In this document: piece after piece, positions 1 through 5,294 of the stretch
How positions within the stretch are numbered: the stretch's first letter is position 1
Layout of the letters: each line of letters begins with the position of its first letter
Assembly (NCBI GenBank): GCA_030673265.1
Contig: DAOVJK010000085.1
Location: forward strand, 1 to 10,195
From: Pseudomonadota bacterium
Lineage (GTDB): Bacteria > Desulfobacterota > Desulfobulbia > Desulfobulbales > JAGXFP01
Direction of reading: 5' to 3'
Length of the DNA: 10,195 nt
Notes under the pieces: generated by a model
Database searches by the model: none
Told to the model about the DNA's origin: nothing
The model's input: the letters and a program-made list of their open reading frames with translations, nothing else
Made by a program: the position numbers and the translations under genes

Positions 1-937
1 CCGCTAAACCTTGTTGGACAGTACTATTGAGGCGACTAATTCCTTTAATGGGCTCATAGGTCATAATCAGAGCCGCCATAAAGGCAAAGAAGGTGCCTGG
101 GGTGGACTGGTCCTTTAAAACTTCATGGCCGCCGTACCAGATAACAAAAGCTATGAAAACCCCCCCCATTAGTTCCATCAGGGAACTCGACAAGCTTTTC
201 ACTTTAATGTCACTTACCATGATGTTGTAAAGTTTTCTAACTGACTTGGAGAAGCGATTTGTTTCATACTTTTCCATGCAGAAAGCTTTGACTATCCTGT
301 TGCCGTAGATGCTCTCGTGAATAATACTGGATATTCTGGCCATGGTTTGTTGTGCCTGGTTGCTGTAGCGGCGGTGGAGGCGGCCAAAAATGATGATCGG
401 AATTATTGCCACGGGCAAAAAGAATACAGATATGGAAGCGAGCTTCCAGTTCATATAGAATATAACGCCAATCATACCTATGGCCTGGATGGTATCTTTG
501 AAGATCCCGACTAAGGCTGTGGAAATTGCTACCTGGATCAGGGTGACATCGGAGATGACCCTGGAAATCAGTTCGCCGGTTGGTGTCTTGTGGAAAAAGG
601 CGATAGGCAGGGAGTGTATATGCTGGAAAATTTGTTCTCGCATATCACTGACCACCCCCTGGCCGACTTTTTCCAAAATCGTCTTGTAACAATAATCAAA
701 AAAGCCCTTCGCCATAAAAATGGCAACCAGCATTAAAGGCAGGATATTCAAAAAGTCTTTGTCCTGGGCGACGAAAATCTTGTCAATTAATGGCTTAAAC
801 ATGTAGGCTTGGGCCGCGCTTAAGGCTGAAGCCAGAGCCATACAGATTACCGAGATGACAAAAAGAAGTTTGTAATGCCTTATCTGGGCAAATATTCTTT
901 TAATTGTTTGTTTTTCTGGGCGGGCTGTTTTTTGCAT
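1..937 (-). CDS. msbA: MsbA-type lipid A/phospholipid ABC exporter, N-terminal part (cut by window edge)
   Basis: The 312 visible residues are the transmembrane half of a type IV ABC exporter. Family members flip lipid A-core across the inner membrane and are about 580 residues long, so the nucleotide-binding domain lies off the left edge. Hydrophobic segments fall near residues 23-46, 65-85, 140-185 and 253-295. The first intracellular loop carries FFHKTPTGELISRV (114-127), and the end reads YEPIKGISRLNSTVQQGLA, the stretch typical of MsbA just before the linker to the ATPase domain. The start is uncertain. ATG at 937 gives MQKTARPEK, while an in-frame ATG at 994 adds 19 residues; neither has a clear Shine-Dalgarno. 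The gene lies downstream of, and in the same direction as, the kinase gene, but a 378-base spacer with its own promoter suggests separate transcription. The coding strand has a G8 run at 160-167, with the frame intact. Another lipid exporter of the same family is possible. Confidence 0.88.
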   Translation of the reverse strand, partial: MQKTARPEKQTIKRIFAQIRHYKLLFVISVICMALASALSAAQAYMFKPLIDKIFVAQDKDFLNILPLMLVAIFMAKGFFDYCYKTILEKVGQGVVSDMREQIFQHIHSLPIAFFHKTPTGELISRVISDVTLIQVAISTALVGIFKDTIQAIGMIGVIFYMNWKLASISVFFLPVAIIPIIIFGRLHRRYSNQAQQTMARISSIIHESIYGNRIVKAFCMEKYETNRFSKSVRKLYNIMVSDIKVKSLSSSLMELMGGVFIAFVIWYGGHEVLKDQSTPGTFFAFMAALIMTYEPIKGISRLNSTVQQGLA

Positions 938-992
938 GGTTTGAAATGTCTTGTCGGGGTTCCAATTGGGATCAGCTGGTAAAATAGATCTC

Positions 993-1022
993 ATGAATTC
1001 CGAATAACGGTCTGGAATTCAT
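993..1022 (-). repeat. Perfect 9-bp inverted repeat in msbA leader
   Basis: The plus strand reads ATGAATTCC (993-1001), a 12-base spacer, then GGAATTCAT (1014-1022), so the arms are exact reverse complements. It lies downstream of the predicted msbA promoter and would be in the transcript. Its 3' arm includes the first two bases of the alternative msbA start at 994. It could be an operator or an RNA hairpin affecting translation. No T-run follows, so a terminator is unlikely. Confidence 0.55.
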
Positions 1023-1062
1023 AAGGACTGGGCGTGAATTTTTCAGTAAAAAGAATATGTTC

Positions 1063-1093
1063 CTTATATTATCGTTTCTCCTTTGTCAAGGAG
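1063..1093 (-). promoter_or_regulatory. Predicted sigma70-like promoter for msbA with inverted repeat over -35
   Basis: On the minus strand, TTGACA (1089-1084, all six consensus bases) is followed after 15 bases by TATAAG (1068-1063, five of six). The 15-base spacing is shorter than the usual 16-18. The -35 box lies inside an inverted repeat, CTCCTT (1078-1083), TGTC, AAGGAG (1088-1093), which could be a repressor site. Transcription would begin near 1056, giving a leader of about 60 or 120 bases depending on the start codon. Confidence 0.4.
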
Positions 1094-1133
1094 CTGTTCT
1101 AATCGTTTTTTGATATTTGCGAAGTTGTATCAT

Positions 1134-1165
1134 TAATATCTGGTTTCAGTAATATCTGGTTTCAG
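1134..1165. repeat. Exact tandem duplication, 2 x 16 bp
   Basis: The 16-base unit TAATATCTGGTTTCAG occurs at 1134-1149 and again immediately at 1150-1165, followed by TAA of a third unit. An 11-base relative, TTTCAGTAAAA, recurs at 1041-1051 and 1160-1170. The duplication sits about 45 bases upstream of the predicted msbA -35 box. It may be paired activator sites or a replication-slippage duplication. Confidence 0.85.
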
Positions 1166-1315
1166 TAAAATCCCTGCTAAATGATGACTTGATATCGGCC
1201 CTTTATTCTTTTAAAAAATGCCGATGATATTGCATTCAAGTGTGGCAAGTCGGTTCTTCTGATTTTAAGAATAGGAAAAGAGCTTATTGTGGCACAACAA
1301 TTCCTGGGTTGAATA

Positions 1316-2833
1316 TTACCACTCATCCTCTTTGAGTACTCTGCCGGGGGCGAAGCCTTTCTGGGTGACTATTTGTCCTTGTGATGGGGGATTGGTCTTT
1401 TCGGTGATCTCCGGGGATGGCGCTGTTTCAGAGGTTCTATCAACTGTTTTTGGGACTGGAGTGGTTGGTTGGCTGAGTTCTTTGCCTTGTTTAGAGCTTT
1501 TCTTCACTGAAGGAGTTGTCTCAGCCTGTATGTCTGTCTCTTTAGCGCCGTCCTGCTGCCCGGATATTTCTGGAAATTCCTTGGTCGGCTTATGTTTTAA
1601 TGATTGAGATATCTCCACTACAGTTTGGCTTTGATCTGAAAATGATGCCGAAATGTCTTCGACCTTCTCGTTGACAATCTGTTCAAGGTCTTTGTAGGTA
1701 AGGTCTTCCGAGTAGATTGTCCATACTGTATAACCGAATATGGATAGAATGGTCACAACCAAAAGTGTCAGAACCCACTTGCGGCCTGTTTTGTAGAGTT
1801 TTTGATCGTCTTCATTGGTAGCAACTCCTTGTGATTCCAGCAGATCGACGATCTTGTCAAATTTCTCTTGCAGGTTAACATTGTTGCCAGTTTCATCAGC
1901 CTGTTTCGTAACAATGGGAATTTCATCCGAATGCAGATTTACAGTAGGATCTGAACTGCTGATCATAACTGTATCATCATCTCCTGGATAAATCGTTGCC
2001 GCATCTTTGTTATCAGGGGGAACCTTTGTCAAGGTGGCTTTAAATTCTTCCGCTGTTTGGAAGCGTTGGTCTGGTTTCTTAGCTAGAGCCTTCAAAATTA
2101 CAGAGTCTAGGAAAGTAGGCACTTGGAAATTAAGATCTGAGACCAAAGGGGCTTCAGTATTTATAACCCGGTGCATAATGGTGGTCATTGAGTTGCCTGG
2201 GAACGGTTTCTCGCCGGTAAGCAGGTGGTAAAGGATAACCCCGGTCGAGAAAAGATCAGACCGTTTGTCGACCTGTTGCCCTGAAAACTGTTCAGGAGAC
2301 ATGTAAGACGGAGTGCCGACAATATCCCCGAACTGGGTGAGAGTCGAGGACTCGAGCCTGGCGATACCGAAATCCATGACTTTAATTTGGCCGTTGCTGC
2401 ACAGGATAATGTTACCTGGTTTTATGTCGCGATGGACTACCCCTTGGGCGTGTGAGTAAGTAAGGGCATCTAAAAGCTGGGTGATAATGCTGATTATGGT
2501 GTTGAGGGGGAACCGCTCGTTTTTGTCTAGAAAATCCTTGAGTTCGCGGCCATGCACATATTCCATGGCTATAAAAGCATTGCCACCCTCTTCTCCGTAC
2601 TCGTAAACGGTGACAATGCCTGGATGGGTTAATCTGCCTGCCGCTTGCGCTTCACGTTTAAAACGGGTCAGCAGTGGCTCCATCTCCTCTGGACTGAGGG
2701 CATCTTTGCGAATGGTCTTTATTGCAACTGTTCGTTCAATGTTCGGGTCGAATCCCATGTAGACAACCCCCATGGCTCCCTGCCCGAGGGTGGATTGGAT
2801 GGTGTATTTGCCTAGTTTTTTCAAATCACCCAT
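1316..2833 (-). CDS. Membrane Ser/Thr protein kinase (Hanks/PknB type)
   Basis: This is a transmembrane eukaryotic-like kinase of 505 residues from ATG 2833. The kinase domain (about 9-270) has the Gly loop GQGAMGVV (17-24), VAIK lysine 39, alpha-C glutamate 61, catalytic HRDIKPGN (134-141), DFG (154-156) and TPSYMSPEQ (174-182), so all catalytic residues are present and the fold should be active. A juxtamembrane segment rich in Asp, Ser and Thr (around 290-320, with DDDTV and DPTV) could hold autophosphorylation sites read by FHA domains. One membrane helix spans about 353-373. The remaining ~130 residues should be extracytoplasmic; they are rich in Pro, Thr, Ser, Lys and Glu, with no PASTA or other recognisable sensor domain. 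A TTG at 2884 would add 17 residues, but the kinase fold begins right after ATG 2833 and neither start has a good Shine-Dalgarno. The gene lies 196 bases downstream of the MORN protein gene, on the same strand. The substrate is unknown. Confidence 0.92.
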   Translation of the reverse strand: MGDLKKLGKYTIQSTLGQGAMGVVYMGFDPNIERTVAIKTIRKDALSPEEMEPLLTRFKREAQAAGRLTHPGIVTVYEYGEEGGNAFIAMEYVHGRELKDFLDKNERFPLNTIISIITQLLDALTYSHAQGVVHRDIKPGNIILCSNGQIKVMDFGIARLESSTLTQFGDIVGTPSYMSPEQFSGQQVDKRSDLFSTGVILYHLLTGEKPFPGNSMTTIMHRVINTEAPLVSDLNFQVPTFLDSVILKALAKKPDQRFQTAEEFKATLTKVPPDNKDAATIYPGDDDTVMISSSDPTVNLHSDEIPIVTKQADETGNNVNLQEKFDKIVDLLESQGVATNEDDQKLYKTGRKWVLTLLVVTILSIFGYTVWTIYSEDLTYKDLEQIVNEKVEDISASFSDQSQTVVEISQSLKHKPTKEFPEISGQQDGAKETDIQAETTPSVKKSSKQGKELSQPTTPVPKTVDRTSETAPSPEITEKTNPPSQGQIVTQKGFAPGRVLKEDEW

Positions 2834-2957
2834 GGTTGTCCATTTTGAATGGGAATGCTGATTGTCTGGATTGAAAAAATCCAAGGTTGGCTTGAGAGAA
2901 AATAAAACGATATGTTAAATGTTTTTTCAGGGACAAAACAAGCGGGGCCTCATTTAT

Positions 2958-2997
2958 AAAAAAAGGCAATTAGATCTGAACCCCACTGGGCAAATCT
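2958..2997 (-). terminator. Possible weak terminator after the MORN gene
   Basis: On the minus strand, a short imperfect stem (AGAT/ATCT arms at 2993-2996 and 2972-2975 with an inner CCC/GGG) is followed about 7 bases later by a run of seven T (2964-2958). The stem is short and the gap to the T-run is not ideal. If it works at all it may be leaky, leaving partial read-through into the kinase gene. Confidence 0.22.
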
Positions 2998-3029
2998 CTG
3001 GATTGGCAATTCTGCTTTCAGGAAGACTG

Positions 3030-3686
3030 TTATTTTATAAAGTTGCCATCACGGAACAGGCCTTTTATCTTTTTCTTCCCGTCTTTAAAGGTATAAATTC
3101 CCTGACCATTTGGGACATTGTTTTGCCATTCGCCTTCGTAGCCACTCCCATCGGCATATATCATGCTTCCGGTGCCGTTGGGTAGGCCATTTTCAAACAT
3201 CCCGGTATATTTATCTCCCTTAGGGGAAGTTAGGGTTCCTCGGCCGTGAGCGGCTCCGGCAATGAATGTGCCGTCATAAACAGTGCCGTCCGGGAAATTT
3301 ATAACCCCTAGGCCGTGCTTTTGGTTGTTGTCAAACTGACCGACATATGTATTGCCGTCCATTAGCGTTAAGCTACCTTGACCGTGACGTTTGCTTTTAA
3401 CGAAATCTCCCTCGTATTTATCGCCATTGGGGAAGGTGTAAATGCCCTTGCCGTGAAGTTCGTTGTTTTCGAAAAACCCGGTGTATTTTGAACCATCCGG
3501 GTAGGTCAGTTCACCTTTACCGTTGGGGTAGCCGTCCTTAAATGCGCCTACATATGTGCCGCTGTTGGGGTATTCAAGAGTGCCGGACCCGTTTATGCAA
3601 TTTCCTTCGGTGCATTTGGCATGTACAGTTAAGGATGAGAGGCCAAAGGTCAAAAGTACGATCAAAATAGTAAAAGAGACTTTCAT
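3030..3686 (-). CDS. Secreted MORN-repeat protein
   Basis: This is a 218-residue exported protein made almost entirely of MORN repeats. Residues 1-23 form a signal peptide (MKVSFTILIVLLTFGLSSLTVHA, cut before KC). Seven full repeats begin at residues 45, 68, 91, 114, 137, 160 and 183, exactly 23 residues apart, each on the pattern Y-x-G-x-F...HGxG-x-x-x-x-x-DG. Degenerate partial repeats flank them. Cys25 and Cys30 (CTEGNC) could form a disulfide. MORN arrays form elongated beta-sheets that bind proteins or lipids; no enzymatic residues are seen. ATG 3686 is chosen because AAGGA lies about 8 bases upstream and the signal peptide starts there; a TTG at 3713 is in frame but lacks a ribosome site. 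Its place upstream of the membrane kinase on the same strand suggests, without proof, a shared envelope role. Confidence 0.87.
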   Translation of the reverse strand: MKVSFTILIVLLTFGLSSLTVHAKCTEGNCINGSGTLEYPNSGTYVGAFKDGYPNGKGELTYPDGSKYTGFFENNELHGKGIYTFPNGDKYEGDFVKSKRHGQGSLTLMDGNTYVGQFDNNQKHGLGVINFPDGTVYDGTFIAGAAHGRGTLTSPKGDKYTGMFENGLPNGTGSMIYADGSGYEGEWQNNVPNGQGIYTFKDGKKKIKGLFRDGNFIK

Positions 3687-3793
3687 CAGTAATGTCCTTA
3701 ATTTATGACTCAAGGTTAATAATGTAACATTTTTGGCAGAATGATTGTATCAAACGTTGCCAGCAAAGCAAATTAAATGTTGTATATGTCATA

Positions 3794-3823
3794 TCAATAA
3801 TTTTATTGTGGCGGTTCTGTCAA
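3794..3823 (-). promoter_or_regulatory. Possible promoter for the MORN gene with operator-like repeat
   Basis: On the minus strand, TTGACA (3823-3818, full consensus) is followed after 18 bases by TATTGA (3799-3794, a weak -10). Between and over them lies an inverted repeat CAATAA (3795-3800), TT, TTATTG (3803-3808). The site is about 110 bases upstream of the start codon. The -35 is strong and the -10 is poor, so confidence is low. Confidence 0.3.
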
Positions 3824-3901
3824 GGGAAAATCAGAGAAGAAGCTTAGCTCTGTCTGTTGTGATTCTACTGGCTGCTTGTTAAGTTTAAAGGGGCTGCAAT
3901 C

Positions 3902-3921
3902 TACTAAAATAAGATTTAGTA
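3902..3921. repeat. 7-bp inverted repeat upstream of the 3D lipoprotein gene
   Basis: TACTAAA (3902-3908) and TTTAGTA (3915-3921) are exact reverse complements separated by ATAAGA. The repeat lies 52 bases before the start codon at 3974, so it could be an operator. No well-spaced -35/-10 pair could be found around it. Confidence 0.4.
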
Positions 3922-3973
3922 TCTGGACAGTAGCAATAAGTAAATAGTGAAATACTAGAGGGGTTGGACAAGT

Positions 3974-4522
3974 TTGGTTATTGGAAAAGTTTTTCGTAGT
4001 TCGTTTGTGTTGTTGATTTTGCTTACTTTGCTGGCGGCTGGTTGTGCAACCAGACCAGTGTCGAGGCAGTTGGAGACAACCGCTTACTGCGGATGTGGCC
4101 AGTGCTGCGGTTGGGAACGAGGCAGTTGGCGGTTTCTAAAACTTGATTTCTGGAATCGCTATGTGCTTTCTGGATCAAGTAGGGGGCGCGAGTATACCGG
4201 GCTGACCTCAAGCGGTACCAAGCCCCGCGAGCCCTATCCTGGACTTTTTTCCGTTGATAGTCTGAAACGACCCTGGGTTATCCCTGTCCGGATAATTTTT
4301 TTCCCATGGCTGTTGTTGGCGGAAGATGGCACTATTGCCGCTGATACCAAATATTATCGCTTTGGCACCAGAATGTATGTTCCCGGTTATGGCTGGGGGG
4401 TTGTTGAAGACCGGGGCGGTGCCATAAAGGGTCCGACGCGTTTGGATCTATACATGGATTCGCATAGTAAAGCTCTTACTTGGGGGAGAAGAAAGCTGTC
4501 GGTGCAGGTCGAAAAAAGATGA
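3974..4522 (+). CDS. 3D-domain (double-psi beta-barrel) lipoprotein
   Basis: This is a predicted envelope lipoprotein of 182 residues. A hydrophobic signal (8-23) ends in LLAAGC, with Cys24 as the likely lipidation site. Next come ETTAYCGCGQCCGW (34-47), LTSSGTKP (77-84) and the 3D core: Asp124 in IAADTKYYRFGT, Asp146 in VVEDRGGAIKG and Asp158 in RLDLYM, then HSKALTWGRRKLSVQV. These are the three aspartates that name the 3D domain, shared with MltA-type lytic transglycosylases and Rpf/YabE-type cell-wall proteins, so peptidoglycan binding or cleavage is the likely role. About 30 mostly hydrophobic residues (89-118) sit between SGTKP and the core, which looks like an insertion. The start is TTG, with GAGGGG 10 bases upstream; no in-frame ATG fits the signal peptide. 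The DUF493 gene follows after 19 bases and is probably in the same operon. Confidence 0.85.
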   Translation: MVIGKVFRSSFVLLILLTLLAAGCATRPVSRQLETTAYCGCGQCCGWERGSWRFLKLDFWNRYVLSGSSRGREYTGLTSSGTKPREPYPGLFSVDSLKRPWVIPVRIIFFPWLLLAEDGTIAADTKYYRFGTRMYVPGYGWGVVEDRGGAIKGPTRLDLYMDSHSKALTWGRRKLSVQVEKR

Positions 4523-4541
4523 TCGCAGGGGAGGATGAGTT

Positions 4542-4811
4542 GTGAAAATAATCGGTGGCTGCCAGACCAAGCCTGAAATTGACTACCCGTGCCAATGGTT
4601 ATTCAAGGTGATCGGGAGTGGTTGCCAGGAAGTTGAAGCAGCCATCAAGGAAGTAGTCGGTGATGCCTCTTTTAAAATAACCCCCTCCAAGGCCAGCAGC
4701 GGCGGCAAATATCACAGTGTCAATCTTGAGATGGAGGTGACCAGCGAAGAGTATCGCTTGGCGATATATCGAAATCTTGGTGCCTGTGCTTCAATCAAGG
4801 TTGTACTGTAG
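4542..4811 (+). CDS. DUF493 / YbeD-family small protein
   Basis: This is an 89-residue cytoplasmic protein resembling the DUF493 (YbeD) family, whose members have a small alpha/beta fold similar to regulatory ligand-binding domains and no firm biochemical role. Family-like features are YPCQWLFKVIG (15-25), a central SSGGKYHSVNLEMEV stretch (52-66), and a final YRNLGACASIKVVL matching the typical end of these proteins. The start is GTG at 4542, supported by AGGGGAGG at 4527-4534 with 7 bases of spacing; an ATG at 4535 is in another frame. In E. coli, ybeD sits next to the cell-wall carboxypeptidase gene dacA. Here it follows a cell-wall-type lipoprotein, a similar setting but not proof of a link. 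A strong hairpin follows the gene. Confidence 0.78.
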   Translation: MKIIGGCQTKPEIDYPCQWLFKVIGSGCQEVEAAIKEVVGDASFKITPSKASSGGKYHSVNLEMEVTSEEYRLAIYRNLGACASIKVVL

Positions 4812-4830
4812 GATAGGTGGTACAGGACGC

Positions 4831-4875
4831 CAAGGTCAAATAGGCCAGGATTCCCTCCCGGCCTATTTGACCTTG
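4831..4875. terminator. Perfect 16-bp hairpin between convergent genes
   Basis: CAAGGTCAAATAGGCC (4831-4846) and its exact reverse complement (4860-4875) flank a 13-base loop. It lies 19 bases after the DUF493 stop and 38 bases past the stop of the opposing copper chaperone gene, the position of a bidirectional terminator. Neither strand has a T-run after the stem, so it would not work as a classical intrinsic terminator. It may protect mRNA 3' ends or help another termination mode. Confidence 0.6.
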
Positions 4876-4913
4876 CTAAGCTGGGTAGATGGAAAGATCA
4901 AGAGAGTTTTTTC

Positions 4914-5111
4914 TCAGCCCACTTCGAATCCTATCCCGCTGATAACCCCTTTGATCTTTTCAATCGCCACCGGACTGTCCTCGTTATAGGTCGCTTCACC
5001 CTTTTCGAGGTTGACGCTGACATTGCTGATTCCGGTAATTTCTGTCAAGGCCTTGGTTACCGCACTAACACAGTGACCACATGTCATGCCGTTAATTTTT
5101 ACTGTGGCCAT
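4914..5111 (-). CDS. copZ: CopZ-like copper chaperone (single HMA domain)
   Basis: This is a 65-residue single heavy-metal-associated domain. NGMTCGHC gives the metal-binding MxCxxC motif with Cys11 and Cys14, and the pattern VSAVTKALTEITGISNVSVNLEKGEATY is the usual first helix and second strand of the ferredoxin-like fold. Its length is typical for a free-standing chaperone. Such proteins carry Cu(I) in the cytosol and hand it to the N-terminal domains of CopA ATPases. ATG 5111 has GGAG 6 bases upstream. The gene is divergent from copA, with 183 bases between their starts, so the two probably share copper-responsive control. No CueR, CsoR or CopY regulator gene is in the window. Another soft metal is possible, but the adjacent Cu(I)-type ATPase favours copper. 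Confidence 0.88.
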   Translation of the reverse strand: MATVKINGMTCGHCVSAVTKALTEITGISNVSVNLEKGEATYNEDSPVAIEKIKGVISGIGFEVG

Positions 5112-5167
5112 AATAATCTCCTTAAAATTTACAGAACCTGAATGAGTTGAATGCTCTATGCTCTTTT

Positions 5168-5180
5168 TTACATAATGTAA
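5168..5180. promoter_or_regulatory. Candidate operator in the copZ-copA divergent region
   Basis: TTACAT-A-ATGTAA is a 13-bp inverted repeat with exact 6-bp arms, 57 bases upstream of copZ and 114 bases upstream of copA. It resembles the TACA-n2-TGTA cop box bound by CopY repressors but has three central bases instead of two, so the match is not exact. No convincing full -35/-10 pair was found for either gene; a TATAGA at 5220-5225 is a possible copA -10. Confidence 0.35.
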
Positions 5181-5294
5181 GGGCTGTTGTATCTAAAATA
5201 AATAGTAATTAGTTCTTTTTATAGAGTATCTCGGCGTCAGAAAAGTCCCCGGTGTTTCTTGTACTTTGCTGAGATCAATGTATGGGAGGTGAAT

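Larger units (their letters stand above)
938..1315. other. 378-base non-coding spacer between kinase gene and msbA
   Basis: No credible gene is present. Read on the minus strand towards msbA, it holds an AT-rich imperfect hairpin (arms ATCGGC 1194-1199 and GCCGAT 1220-1225), a 16-bp tandem duplication (1134-1165), a promoter with an inverted repeat over its -35 box (1063-1093), and a perfect 9-bp inverted repeat (993-1022). This order suggests a regulated leader for msbA. That is inferred from sequence layout only. Confidence 0.6.

Noticed and set aside
317..689. Short plus-strand frames at the left edge
   Set aside because: The minus strand encodes an uninterrupted MsbA transmembrane domain here.
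1194..1225. AT-rich hairpin after the kinase gene, considered as a terminator
   Set aside because: Only 6-bp arms around a 20-base loop, and no T-run follows on the minus strand.
1287..1607. 106-residue plus-strand frame opposite the kinase tail
   Set aside because: It is antisense to low-complexity kinase sequence and has no supporting start context.
3078..3555. Regular 69-base periodicity, considered as a repeat array or CRISPR
   Set aside because: The period is that of 23-residue MORN repeats in a coding gene; the DNA units are diverged and there are no spacers.
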